From assembly GCF_034274695.1 (NCBI RefSeq), contig NZ_CP128362.1:3536501-3600500 (forward strand): a stretch of DNA of 64,000 nucleotides, in the 5' to 3' direction. Source of the stretch: Chitinophaga sp. LS1. GTDB taxonomy: Bacteria; Bacteroidota; Bacteroidia; Chitinophagales; Chitinophagaceae. Both the position numbers and the translations under genes were made by a program. This document shows, piece by piece, positions 36,651-47,200 of the stretch (positions are counted from its first letter, which is position 1; each line of letters begins with the position of its first letter). The notes beneath the pieces are model-generated. The model worked only from the letters and a program-made list of their open reading frames with translations, was not told where the DNA came from and searched no databases.

Positions 36651-38786
36651 ATGAACATTAAAACGGCCATCCAAACGATCCTTTGTTTGACTGCTATCCA
36701 TGCAGGTTTTGCCCAAAAGAAACCCATCGCAGTCACAGACATGCTCAAGATAAAAAGAGCATCGGAGGTGAAGTTAAGTCCCGATGGAAAACATGCTGTT
36801 TACACTGTGACCAGCATTATCCCCGATACAGCAAAGAAAAAGGATTACACCTACCTGAAGCAGGTGTACATTTCCGACCTTGCCGGCCAGGCACAGTTGC
36901 TGGATACAGGGGCTACTTCTTCCCCGGCCTACAACCCTTCGGGCAATACGATAGCCTTTGTAAAAGCAGTCAAAGGTAAACCACAAATTTTTCTTTACAG
37001 CACTACCAGCGGCAAGATACGCCAGTTGACTGATTTTGTATATGGTGCCGGTGGCCCGGTTTGGAGCCCTGATGGCAGGCAGCTTGTATTCACAACAGAA
37101 ATCTCCCTGCAGGAATTAGTAAATGATAAAGTCTTAAACCCAGGCAGAATGGTGCCTTCCTGGAATGATGGCGCACCTGGTTTTGCTCATAATGAAGATT
37201 TATTGACAGATACCACCAATCCTAACCCCGATGGCGACCTTCGTGCAGTCAGGGCGTATCTGTATGATAATGCCAAAGATAAAAAAGCGAAAGTCATCAC
37301 CCATTCTAAATTTCAGGGTGAGACCGCTGTGGATCCGGAAGTGCATCTGTCGCATGTTTTTATCATAGATACGACTGCCGGTGCTACACCGAGAGAACTG
37401 ACGCATGGATTCTTCTCTTTCGAAAATCCTGCTTTTGCGGGGAATAACAAGATAGTGGTATCTGCTAATATGCAAACCCATCAACATCCGGATGATACAA
37501 AGGAGGTGCAGATCTATTCAGTAGGTACAGATGGCAATAACCTGACACAGTTATTACATGCACAGGATTCTTCCTATTTTTTAGAAACAGTATCTCCATC
37601 CGGAAAATGGCTGGTGTTTCAGCGCACTACAGAAAAGAAAGTAGATGTAGGGGAGATGTGGATTTGCCCATTAGCTACATTAGCAGCTCCTGTCCGTATT
37701 CCGTTGGATCGTTTAAAAGGAAAGACGAAGTTCTCTGCAGATGAGAAGACGATCTACTTTACGGCTCTCAATAATGGTGGAACCAGTTTATACAAAGCAG
37801 ATGTAAAAACCGGGAAAGTCGGGAAGCTCACTACAGAAGATGAAGGGATCCTTGAATTTGATATCAGTAGCAATCAACTGATCTTCTCAAAGACATGGAT
37901 CATGGACCCTTCAGAAGTTTTCATCTCCGATCTGAATGGGAAATCTCAGAAAGCGATCACCCAACTCAATACAGGTTGGCTGAGTGAGCGGGAATTGTCT
38001 ATTCCTCAAAAATTCACCTTTACCAACAATCTTGGTTTGACTGTGGAATACTGGGTGATGAAGCCTGTGAATTTTGATCCTCAAAAGAAATACCCGGTAC
38101 TATTAGATATGCATGGAGGGCCTTCTGCTATGTGGGGACCTGGTGAAGCGAGTATGTGGCATGAGTTCCAGTTTTTCTGTGGAAAAGGCTTTGGCATAGT
38201 CTATTGTAATCCCAGAGGTTCGGGCGGCTATGGCAATGAGTTTATGAGAGCAAATTATCGTGATTGGGGGGTAGGGCCATCCAGTGATGTGCTGACGGCG
38301 CTTACAAAAGCAGAGGCACAGGGATGGATTGATACGACAAAACGTTTTCTCAGTGGCGGGTCTTATGCAGGGTATCTCACTGCGTGGATAGTAGGGCATG
38401 ATCACCGGTTCAGAGCAGCGAGTTGTCAACGTGGAGTGTATGATTTTAAAACCTTTTTTGGAGAGGGAAATGCGGGGAAGATGTTAGATAATTACTTTGG
38501 CGGGTTTCCGTATGTGGATAGTGTGAAAGCGGTGCTGGAAGAGCAATCGCCTATCAACTATGTGAAGGATATTACAACGCCTTTGCTCATCTTTCATGGG
38601 GAAAATGATTTGAGAACAGGGGTATCGCAGAGTGAGATGTTGTTTAAGAGTCTGAATACATTGGGTAAGCAGGTGGAGTATGTACGGCATCCGGGGGCAA
38701 GTCATGAGCTGGTGAGGAGTGGGGATAACCGGCAAAGGATAGATCAGATGTTAAGGACGTATGAGTTCTTTAGTAGATTTTTATAA
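36651..38786 (+). CDS. S9 family peptidase (prolyl oligopeptidase/DPP type), exported
   Basis: 711 residues from the ATG at 36651, followed by a clean signal peptide (AIQTILCLTAIHAGFAQ). A longer frame to 36555 adds 32 residues before it and is unlikely. The beta-propeller (about 30-420) has WD-like blades such as KLSPDGKHAVYTV and WSPDGRQLVFTTE. The alpha/beta-hydrolase domain has the nucleophile motif GGSYAGYLTAW (Ser about 565; the family usually has GGSYGG), acid HGENDLRTG and His in PGASHELVR. It is a periplasmic peptidase that degrades short peptides. Single gene, ended by a terminator. Confidence 0.92.
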   Translation: MNIKTAIQTILCLTAIHAGFAQKKPIAVTDMLKIKRASEVKLSPDGKHAVYTVTSIIPDTAKKKDYTYLKQVYISDLAGQAQLLDTGATSSPAYNPSGNTIAFVKAVKGKPQIFLYSTTSGKIRQLTDFVYGAGGPVWSPDGRQLVFTTEISLQELVNDKVLNPGRMVPSWNDGAPGFAHNEDLLTDTTNPNPDGDLRAVRAYLYDNAKDKKAKVITHSKFQGETAVDPEVHLSHVFIIDTTAGATPRELTHGFFSFENPAFAGNNKIVVSANMQTHQHPDDTKEVQIYSVGTDGNNLTQLLHAQDSSYFLETVSPSGKWLVFQRTTEKKVDVGEMWICPLATLAAPVRIPLDRLKGKTKFSADEKTIYFTALNNGGTSLYKADVKTGKVGKLTTEDEGILEFDISSNQLIFSKTWIMDPSEVFISDLNGKSQKAITQLNTGWLSERELSIPQKFTFTNNLGLTVEYWVMKPVNFDPQKKYPVLLDMHGGPSAMWGPGEASMWHEFQFFCGKGFGIVYCNPRGSGGYGNEFMRANYRDWGVGPSSDVLTALTKAEAQGWIDTTKRFLSGGSYAGYLTAWIVGHDHRFRAASCQRGVYDFKTFFGEGNAGKMLDNYFGGFPYVDSVKAVLEEQSPINYVKDITTPLLIFHGENDLRTGVSQSEMLFKSLNTLGKQVEYVRHPGASHELVRSGDNRQRIDQMLRTYEFFSRFL

Positions 38787-38790
38787 TCAT

Positions 38791-38836
38791 AATATGAATT
38801 GCGTCCGCACTGCAGACGCAATTCATATTTATATAT
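38791..38836 (+). terminator. Terminator of the S9 peptidase gene
   Basis: Perfect 15-bp stem AATATGAATTGCGTC/GACGCAATTCATATT (38791-38805 and 38815-38829), then TATATATAG. Confidence 0.75.
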
Positions 38837-38862
38837 AGCACATATTTTGCTGCAATTCCCTC

Positions 38863-39141
38863 ATGAACAAAAAACTCTACCTCGTACTCGCTTACCACCT
38901 CATCCTTTTCCTTGAATCCATGATTTTGGTAACCGCAATAGCCGGTTATAAAACATCATTTTTCGCAGCCTCCTTTCACTTTAACCTCCTCTACCTCCCC
39001 ATAGGTGGCATTCTCAACTACATCGCCTGGGCAGCTCTCCAAACCCGCTTTAACCAAAACAAACCCCTGCTACTGACAACCCACTTCATTGTAGTCTTAT
39101 TATTGTTGAATACCATCATCTATTTTACCCAACACCATTAG
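38863..39141 (+). CDS. Small integral membrane protein, possibly truncated
   Basis: 92 residues with three predicted membrane helices (LVLAYHLILFLESMILVTAI, about 40-62, and TTHFIVVLLLLNTIIYF). Family not recognised. After the TAG stop the same frame stays open for 38 codons and encodes another hydrophobic segment (WIAILTHLLVADCYILAILL), ending at a TAA near 39255. The real ancestral protein may therefore have been longer. It is followed by the YidH-like gene. Confidence 0.6.
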   Translation: MNKKLYLVLAYHLILFLESMILVTAIAGYKTSFFAASFHFNLLYLPIGGILNYIAWAALQTRFNQNKPLLLTTHFIVVLLLLNTIIYFTQHH

Positions 39142-39329
39142 CTCTTCCAGGATAAGTGGATCGCCATCTTAACCCATTTGCTTGTAGCAGATTGTTATAT
39201 CTTAGCTATCCTCTTAACACGAAAAACTATGCAGCAACAAACAAAGACATCTTAACCAGAAAAGCCATCCACTCATCTCAACCGGAAAAACACGCATTCA
39301 TTAACTTTAACCTGAAAATCTAACCAGTC

Positions 39330-39710
39330 ATGAATAACGAACCTAGAAAAGGCAGCCCCACAGACCATCTCGCCAATGAACGTACCTTACTCGCCTGGGT
39401 ACGAACAGGCATCGGCATCATGGCATTCGGATTTGTCGTGGTAAAATTCTCCCTGTTCGTAAAACAGATCAGTCTGGCCTTAGGCAAACCAAACACCGTA
39501 CATCAGTATGGCTATTCTGCCCCCATAGGTATATTAATGGTCATCACCGGGGCGCTCAGTTTATTATTATCCTTACTCAGGTACAAAAGAACAGAAAGAC
39601 AGATCAGCACCAACAGTTATCAACATTCATCTGCATTTTTATACGTTCTGGTTTTGACATTGATGATCGCCAGCATCTTCCTGATAGCTTATTTGGTAGA
39701 AAGCACGTGA
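39330..39710 (+). CDS. YidH/DUF202 family membrane protein
   Basis: 126 residues. The DUF202 start DHLANERTLLAWVRTGIGIMAFGFVVVKF (13-41) is diagnostic. Two more membrane helices follow (IGILMVITGALSLLLSLLRY, FLYVLVLTLMIASIFLIAYL). Inner-membrane protein, function unknown. Confidence 0.9.
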   Translation: MNNEPRKGSPTDHLANERTLLAWVRTGIGIMAFGFVVVKFSLFVKQISLALGKPNTVHQYGYSAPIGILMVITGALSLLLSLLRYKRTERQISTNSYQHSSAFLYVLVLTLMIASIFLIAYLVEST

Positions 39711-39780
39711 TATTTATTGTCTGGTAAAAACACCTTATCTGGTAAATACATAAACCCAGCATGAGCCGCCCTGAAAGCTG

Positions 39781-39873
39781 CCTGCACTCAAATCAAACCC
39801 TCCTGTATTCAAATTCCACCAGCCATCCTCAAATCAAATCTACCTGCACTCAAATCCCTCACCCTCCTCAAAT
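39781..39873. repeat. Periodic TCAAAT boxes, about 20-bp spacing
   Basis: TCAAAT occurs at 39788, 39809, 39829, 39850 and 39868 (plus 39834), each in a C/T-rich context such as CCTGCACTCAAATC. The spacing is about two helical turns. The array lies between the convergent YidH and TonB-receptor genes. Confidence 0.55.
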
Positions 39874-39874
39874 A

Positions 39875-39904
39875 AAAAAGGCCGCCAAAACCGGCAGCCT
39901 TTCC
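39875..39904 (-). terminator. Terminator of the TonB receptor gene
   Basis: On the minus strand AAAGGCTGCCGG pairs with GGCGGCCTTT (with a small bulge) and is followed by TTTTATTTG. Confidence 0.75.
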
Positions 39905-39924
39905 TATCGAAAATATCTAAACAC

Positions 39925-42357
39925 TTAAAACTTATACGCAAAACTTGCTGCCAATCTTCTCGGCATCTGCTTCTCCAAAGTAGTCCATCCTGAGAAATAC
40001 TCTTTATTCGCCACATTATCCACCTTCAATGCCAGCCGATACTTCGCCGCATTATAGAACACTGTTGCATTCAGCACTGTATAAGCAGGCAGCGTAAATC
40101 TACCGGTCCTGCTATCATTCGTAATCACATTATCACTCGCATAGTTACCTCCAAAACCAGCTCCTAATCCTTTCAGATCTCCCTTCACAAAAGTATAACT
40201 CGCCCACAGATTCACCAGTGTATTCGGACCCGCAGATACCGGTCTTCTTCCCTCCTGATAATAATACGCTTTCGTCATCTTACTATCGTTATAGCTATAA
40301 CCTGCAATGATGTTCAACCCCGGTACCGGATTCGCCGCCAGTTCCAGCTCTACACCCTTACTTACCTGTGTACCATTTTGTACAGTTACATTATAAGCGG
40401 AGTCCTGATAAGTCACTGTCTGTGAAAGACTCGTATTGCTTACCTTAATATCATAGTAGCTCGCTGTAAAACCAAGTTTGTGATCCAGCACATCCAGTTT
40501 CACACCACCTTCCCACTGATTCGCCTGCTGTGGTTTCAACACATCAGAATAACCCGGAATACCATAGTTATTAACTGATGCTACGTTTTTGAAACCATTC
40601 ATATAGTTAGCAAATACACTCACCTGCTCTTTCACTACCTGATACACGATACCAAATTTAGGAGATACCGCTGTCTGACCATATTTACCGGTAGTTGTAC
40701 TGGTTAAATAGTTTGTGCTTCCTTTGCTTTCAAAACGGTCTACACGTACACTCGCCATTACCAGCAACGCATCTGTGATGTTGAACACATCAGACACATA
40801 TGCACTATACACCTGTGAGCTGTTACCATTTTTTGAACCGGTACTACCTGCAATCTTTGCATCCACTGCCGCCCTGTTCAGCGTACCATAACTTGCATCT
40901 TTCGGATTGGTAACATCTACGATATCAAATCTTGGAGATGCACTGTTATTATTAGTCGTACTCTGATCATTAAAGTCCAGACCCAATACCACACGATTAC
41001 GCATTTTACCAATCTTGAAATCACCAATAAAGTTCTGCTGAATATCAGTCGTCAACGTAGTAGAGTTCTGGTAGTAAGCATAACGGCTGGCCAATGAATC
41101 ACTTGGTGCAACAGCACCCGCATCCAGGAACATTACGTAAGAATAATACCCATCACTTTTACGGGAACTTCTTGACAAATTCGTCTGTGAAGTCCAGCTA
41201 TTAGAGATCTTATAATTCGCCTGACCATAAAAATTTACAGTAGGGTTCTTATAAGTCAGATCATTACTGGTATAAGATTTATTGAAATTCATATGCAGTT
41301 GCTCCGGCGTTCTCGCAATCAGCTGACGGCTACGGTTCAGGAACAACATCATGGTATTTGTCGCCTCACTATTATAAATTTCCGCATTGATCAGGAATGA
41401 CAAACGGTCATTCGCTTTAAATGCCAGACTTGGCGCGATAAAGAAAGACTTCTTAAAACCCGCATCCTGGAAACTACCTTCTGTATGATAAGCAGCATTC
41501 AAACGCAATATGGCAGATTTATCATCATTCAGCGGCGCATTTACATCAGCAGTAAAACGGCTCAGGCCAAAACCACTAATGGTATAACCAACCTCACCAC
41601 CAAAATGATCATAAGGACGCTTTGTCACAATATTCAACAAACCACCAAAAGAAATATAGCTGCTACCAAACAAAGTACTGCTTGGGCCTTTGATCACTTC
41701 AATTCTTTCCACATTCGCAGGATCAATACCACCATTGGTCAACCCCGGTACACCATTGATCATCGTAGGCTGTACAGCAAAACCTCTGATTGAGAAGTAA
41801 CCCGCGCCATCACTCGGACGACCGGTAGATGACCATAATTTAGTCAGACCCGGCGTGTTCTTCAACGCATCGTCGAAGTTGGTGATCACCTGCTCTTTCA
41901 ACAATTCTTTAGAAATAGAACTATATACCTGTGGATTTTCCAGATTCTTTATCGGCAGCCGCGCTACCTGCTCAGACTCCTTTTTACCAAACTTCGCACG
42001 GCCGGTAGCAATTTCTACCTCCTGCAGCTGGGTATCAGAAACCTCCAGGGTCATTGTTACCTGTGCAGTTGCATCAGGAGATACGGTCACCGTTTCCTCC
42101 TTTGTACTGTAACCTACCAGTCTTACCTGCAGGGTATAAGTACCCGGCTTTACATTGTTCAGTACAAAAGTACCGTCATCTTCAGTAATAGTAGATTTTT
42201 TGGTGCCTTTTAACACTACCGTCACCAAACCTGCTGGCTTACCGTCGGTGGTAACAATTTTCCCTTTAATGGTACCATTCCCATCTAAATCATTGGCGGA
42301 CAATACGCCGGTACATAATATAAGAAATGCTGAAATAAGTAATAGAATAGATCTCAT
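39925..42357 (-). CDS. TonB-dependent siderophore-type outer-membrane receptor
   Basis: 810 residues with a signal peptide (LLLISAFLILCTGVLSA). Next come a carboxypeptidase-regulatory-like domain (GTIKGKIVTTDGKPAGLV to about 110), a plug domain (about 130-245, YFSIRGFAVQPTMINGVPGL, RIEVIKGPSSTLFGSSY) and a 22-strand barrel ending in aromatic Phe (RRLAASFAYKF). The overall layout resembles FhuA/ferrichrome receptors (family knowledge). It takes up an unidentified ligand across the outer membrane with TonB energy. It is a single gene with no SusD partner, so it is not a polysaccharide SusC type. Confidence 0.9.
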   Translation of the reverse strand: MRSILLLISAFLILCTGVLSANDLDGNGTIKGKIVTTDGKPAGLVTVVLKGTKKSTITEDDGTFVLNNVKPGTYTLQVRLVGYSTKEETVTVSPDATAQVTMTLEVSDTQLQEVEIATGRAKFGKKESEQVARLPIKNLENPQVYSSISKELLKEQVITNFDDALKNTPGLTKLWSSTGRPSDGAGYFSIRGFAVQPTMINGVPGLTNGGIDPANVERIEVIKGPSSTLFGSSYISFGGLLNIVTKRPYDHFGGEVGYTISGFGLSRFTADVNAPLNDDKSAILRLNAAYHTEGSFQDAGFKKSFFIAPSLAFKANDRLSFLINAEIYNSEATNTMMLFLNRSRQLIARTPEQLHMNFNKSYTSNDLTYKNPTVNFYGQANYKISNSWTSQTNLSRSSRKSDGYYSYVMFLDAGAVAPSDSLASRYAYYQNSTTLTTDIQQNFIGDFKIGKMRNRVVLGLDFNDQSTTNNNSASPRFDIVDVTNPKDASYGTLNRAAVDAKIAGSTGSKNGNSSQVYSAYVSDVFNITDALLVMASVRVDRFESKGSTNYLTSTTTGKYGQTAVSPKFGIVYQVVKEQVSVFANYMNGFKNVASVNNYGIPGYSDVLKPQQANQWEGGVKLDVLDHKLGFTASYYDIKVSNTSLSQTVTYQDSAYNVTVQNGTQVSKGVELELAANPVPGLNIIAGYSYNDSKMTKAYYYQEGRRPVSAGPNTLVNLWASYTFVKGDLKGLGAGFGGNYASDNVITNDSRTGRFTLPAYTVLNATVFYNAAKYRLALKVDNVANKEYFSGWTTLEKQMPRRLAASFAYKF

Positions 42358-42640
42358 CGCTATATAAGTTTGCGCCGCAAAGGTGACAATTAATTGCTAA
42401 CCTAATTTTAACATTTGGGAATTATGTTTACGCTATCCGGAAAAATTCGCCCTAAACCCATCCAGAAAAAACAGAAAACACCTATTTTTGGACCCGTTCA
42501 GAATCTTTTAAGGACTTTTTAATAAACACCGTGTAACCACCTGCGGTACTGTGTTCCCTGATCCAAACCTTCATTTCTCACTTACCACTCATCCCAGCCA
42601 GCTTTGCATGTATTATATAACTTCTCTATTTTTGGTTTAG

Positions 42641-43030
42641 ATGATGAAGCTATTCATAAGATTTTTATTCTCGCTCTGTATCCTGCTCACCGGGTATAGT
42701 CACCTGAAGGCCACTACGCCACGGGACCATGTCTCGACGTCGTCGGACAGGATGCTCATATTCATTGAGCAGGGAGATGAAATGTTGAATATCCGCAATC
42801 ACCCACACAGTTTTGAGCGGTTAAATTTAAAGTTCACCGAGACTAATAATGAGGATGATACCGATGAAATGACAGCTTTCAAAAAGCACCTTGCCATCGG
42901 TAATAACTTTACCACTGTTTTCTCCCCACCCGCTACTGACACACTCCACCCGTATTTTCTTTCCAATTCATATCCTTTATCGAGTACTGCCCAAAGTCTT
43001 TATATAAGACACGGCGTGCTACGCATCTGA
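42641..43030 (+). CDS. Small exported protein of unknown function
   Basis: 129 residues. A signal peptide (FIRFLFSLCILLTGYSHLKA) is followed by a low-complexity, Ser/Thr/His-containing mature part with no recognised domain. It lies 118 nt upstream of the RND efflux operon. Whether it is part of that operon is uncertain. The coding call rests on the signal peptide and continuous frame only. Confidence 0.5.
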   Translation: MMKLFIRFLFSLCILLTGYSHLKATTPRDHVSTSSDRMLIFIEQGDEMLNIRNHPHSFERLNLKFTETNNEDDTDEMTAFKKHLAIGNNFTTVFSPPATDTLHPYFLSNSYPLSSTAQSLYIRHGVLRI

Positions 43031-43147
43031 TATATTATTGCCAACCAGTAACCAGACCATTTATTGCTGAACACTTCCACGTCCACAGGATACGGAAGTG
43101 TATTGTCATTCGCACACCACTTAAAAACATAGAATCGCATCCTTATT

Positions 43148-44242
43148 ATGAAGAGAACTTCAATGCTCGTCGTGGGCTTGTATGCACTGTTGTGCTTTGC
43201 AAGCTGTAAATCATCAAAGAAAGAGGAAGAAAAGGAAGGGGAAACCAAATACCTCGTCACCACTCCAGTAAAAATGGATACTTCCGTTGTAAAGGAATAC
43301 GTATCTCAGATACGCTCATTCCGTAACATCGAACTCAGGGCCCAGGAAAAAGGCTACTTACAAAACATCTTCGTAGATGAAGGTCAGTTTGTAAAAGAAG
43401 GCCAGCTCCTGTTCAAAATTATGCCCAAAGTGTATGAAGCAGAACTGGAAAAAGCCCAGGCAGAAGCCCAGGCAGCCGAAATAGAACTGCAGAATACCAA
43501 ATCCCTTGCTGACAAAAATGTCGTATCAAAAGCAGAACTGGCAATGGCGCAGGCTAACCTGGCCAAAGCAAAAGCAGAACTGTCACTGGCCAAAGTCCAC
43601 CTGGCTTTTACCGACATCAAAGCTCCTTTCGATGGGATCATCGACCGCCTGCCACTGAAACTTGGTAGTCTGGTCGATGAAGGTGAACTGCTCACCAGCC
43701 TCTCTGACAACCGCCAGATGTATGTGTACTTCAACGTATCTGAACCTGAATACCTGAACTATGAAGAAGGCGTGAAAGAGAAAAAAGGTAAGATGCCTGT
43801 GAACCTGCTCATGGCAAACAGCGAAGTGTTCAAACACACCGGCAATGTTGAAACCATCGAAAGTGAATTCAACAATGAAACCGGTAACATCGCTTTCCGT
43901 GCTACTTTCCCTAATCCTGAAGGTCTGCTCAGACACGGAGAAACCGGTAAAGTACAGATGGTTGTTCCGCTGAAAAATGCCGTTGTAATTCCGCAGAAAG
44001 CAACATTCGAAATACAGGACAAACACTATGTATTCATCGTTGGCAAGGATAGCAAAGTAAAATCACAGGAAATCACTGTAGCAGCTGAAATGCCTGACCT
44101 GTTTGTAGTAGGAGACGGACTGTCTGAAACTGACAAAATACTGCTTGAAGGTGTGCAGAAGGTGAGAGACAACGATAAGATCACCTACGAGTTTGAGGAA
44201 CCAGCTAAAGTAATCTCGCATCTGAGACTGAAGGCTGAATAG
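43148..44242 (+). CDS. RND efflux periplasmic adaptor (membrane-fusion) lipoprotein
   Basis: 364 residues. Lipoprotein signal (ALLCFASCKSSKK) with lipidated Cys near residue 20. A biotinyl-lipoyl half (YVSQIRSFRNIELRAQEKGY ... VDEGQFVKEGQLLF, about 50-95) and a helical hairpin (about 95-145) follow. Then come the second lipoyl half (FDGIIDRLPLKLGSLVDEGE), the beta-barrel and the membrane-proximal domain. It joins the inner-membrane pump to the outer-membrane channel. First gene of a three-gene operon, 24 nt before the permease. Confidence 0.94.
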   Translation: MKRTSMLVVGLYALLCFASCKSSKKEEEKEGETKYLVTTPVKMDTSVVKEYVSQIRSFRNIELRAQEKGYLQNIFVDEGQFVKEGQLLFKIMPKVYEAELEKAQAEAQAAEIELQNTKSLADKNVVSKAELAMAQANLAKAKAELSLAKVHLAFTDIKAPFDGIIDRLPLKLGSLVDEGELLTSLSDNRQMYVYFNVSEPEYLNYEEGVKEKKGKMPVNLLMANSEVFKHTGNVETIESEFNNETGNIAFRATFPNPEGLLRHGETGKVQMVVPLKNAVVIPQKATFEIQDKHYVFIVGKDSKVKSQEITVAAEMPDLFVVGDGLSETDKILLEGVQKVRDNDKITYEFEEPAKVISHLRLKAE

Positions 44243-44266
44243 TCTAAGTATCCAAAAAGTATTTAA

Positions 44267-47200
44267 ATGTTCAGTAATATTCTTAAAAGGCCCGTCCTTT
44301 CAATTATCATATCCGTCCTAATCGTCTTTTTAGGAATATTGGGTATCACCCAGCTCCCCATCACGCAGTTCCCCGCTATCTCGCCGGTGACCGTAAAGGT
44401 TTCCGCAGAGTATCCGGGTGCGAACGGTGAGCTGTTGGTAAAAACTGTAATCATTCCGCTGGAAAGAGCGATCAACGGGGTACCCGGCATGAAGTACATG
44501 ACTTCTGACGCGACCAACACCGGTGAAGCGAACATCCAGATTATATTCGACCTGGGTACCGATCCAAACACGGCATCCCTGAACGTACAGAACCGTATTG
44601 CCAAGGTGTTGAACAAACTGCCACCATTGGTGATCCGTGAAGGTCTGCTCACCTCCCTCGAGCAACCTGCGATGCTGATGTACCTGAACCTGTATTCAAA
44701 AGATCCAAAGACTGATGAAAGGTTCCTGTACAACTTTGCCGATATCAACATCATGCCTGAGTTAACCCGTCTGCAGGGTGTGGGTAGTGCCCGTATTCTC
44801 GGTACACGCGAATACTCCATGCGTATCTGGCTGAAGCCTGACCGTATGCTGGCATACAAGATCTCTTCCGAAGAAGTGTTGAAAGCACTGGGTAACCAAT
44901 CGCTCGAAGCTTCTCCTGGTAAGACCGGCGAAAGCTCTGGTAAAAGATCTCAGGCATTTGAGTATGTAATGAAATACTCTGGTCGTTTCAGTACCAAAGA
45001 AGAATATGAAAACATCGTTCTTCGTGCTAATCCAAACGGCGAATTGCTGCGTCTGAAAGATGTGGCAGACATTGAATTCGGTAGCTTGTTCTACGATATC
45101 TATTCCAACCTGAATGGCAGACCTTCTGCTGCGATCGTTGTGAAACAGTTGTATGGTAGTAATGCGAGTAAGGTGATCGAAGAAGTGAAAGCGAAACTGC
45201 AGGAACTGAAGAAAACGACTTTCCCTGCTGGTATGGATTACGCCATCAGTTATGACGTATCTAAGTTCCTCGACGCCTCTATTGAGAAAGTAATACACAC
45301 ACTGGTAGAAGCTTTCGTGCTGGTAGGTATTGTGGTATTCATCTTCCTGGGCGACTGGCGTTCTACATTGATCCCTACACTGGCGGTGCCTGTATCGCTG
45401 GTAGGTACCTTTATCTTCATGGGCATGTTTGGTCTGACGATGAACATGATCACGCTCTTCGCACTCGTATTGGCTATCGGTATCGTGGTGGATAACGCGA
45501 TTGTGGTAATGGAGGCCGTACACGCAAAGATGGAAGAAGAACACCTCTCACCATATATGGCTACGAAAAAAGTGGTGCATGAAATTGCGGGTGCGGTAAT
45601 CGCGATCACCTTCCTGATGGTGGCGGTGTTCGTGCCGGTAGCCTTCATGACAGGTCCTGTGGGTGTGTTCTACAGACAGTTCGCAATTACGATGGCGGTA
45701 TCAATCGTACTCTCTGGTGTGGTGGCGTTGACACTGACACCGGCATTGTGTGCGATGATCCTGAAGAACAACCATGGTGTACCGAAGAAAAAGAACCTGT
45801 TGACCAAAGGGCTCGATGCCTTCAACAGAAGCTTCGAAAAACTGACTGGCCGCTATACTGGTTTGCTAAAGAAGATCGTAAACGTACGTACCGTAACCTG
45901 GGGTATGCTGATCGGCTTCTGTCTGCTCACCTGGGGTATCAGTACTACCTTACCTTCAGGCTTTATTCCTGCGGAAGACCAGGGTATGATATATGGTATT
46001 ATCCAGGCGCCTCCGGGTTCATCACTGGAACGAACAAATGAAATCGCAGAGCGCTTACAGAAGATCGCCGAGAAGATCGACGGTATCAGTTCTGTATCAG
46101 CACTGGCTGGTTATGAGATCCTCACGGAAGGTACTGGTTCCAACGCAGGTACCTGTCTGATCAACCTGAAAGACTGGACAGAGCGTAAGGAATCGGCAGA
46201 AGAGATCATCCGTGAACTGGAAGAAAAATCCAAAGACATTCCGGGTGCTACCATCGAGTTCTTCCAGCCACCAGCCGTACCTGGTTATGGTGCTGCGGGC
46301 GGTTTGGACTTACGTCTGCTCGATAAAACCGGTACTGCTGATTATAAAAAGTTTGAAAAGGTGAACAGGGATTTTGTAGATGCGTTGATGAAACGTAAGG
46401 AACTGACATCTATCTTCTCTTTCTACTCTGCAAGCTATCCTCAGTACATGCTGAAGATCGACAACGATGTAGCACAGCAGAAAGGTGTGACCATCGAGAA
46501 TGCGATGAACACTATTTCTACACTGGTAGGTAGTAACTACGAAACCAGCTTTATCCGTTACGGTCGTTTGTACAAGGTAATGGTGCAGGCGGCGCCACAG
46601 TACAGGGCTTTGCCTGAAGACATCCTGAAACTGTATGTGAAGAATGACAAGGAAGAAATGGTGCCGATGTCTGCATTCATGAGGATGGAGAAGTTCTATG
46701 GCCTGAATGAGATCACCCGCTATAACATGTTTACATCATCTGCCATCAAGGGGGCGCCAGCACCTGGTTATAGTAGTGGTGACGCGATCAAGGCGATACA
46801 GGAAGTAGCGGAGCAGACATTGCCAAGAGGTTATGGTATTGACTGGGGGGGTATGACGAAGGATGAGGTAGGCCGTGGTAATGAAGCGATCTATATTTTC
46901 CTGATCTGTCTGGTGTTCGTATACATGATCCTGGCAGCGCAGTACGAAAGCTTCATGTTGCCTTTTGCAGTAATTCTGTCACTGCCTGCAGGTGTGTTTG
47001 GTTCCTTCCTGTTGGTGAAATTAATGGGGCTGGAAAACAACATTTATGCACAGGTAGGTCTGGTGATGTTGATTGGTCTGTTAGGTAAGAATGCGGTGTT
47101 GATTGTGGAGTTTGCAGTGCAGCGACATCGGGCGGGCGATACCGTATTTAATGCGGCGATCGAAGGTGCGAAAACGCGTTTCCGTCCGATCCTGATGACC

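Noticed and set aside
39781..39873. CRISPR array
   Set aside because: The repeat is only about 6-14 bp and imperfect, with no spacer/repeat alternation and no cas genes.
44762..45544. 260-residue His/Tyr/Arg-rich minus frame in the RND permease gene
   Set aside because: Composition is unlike any protein family and the opposite strand has an intact permease.
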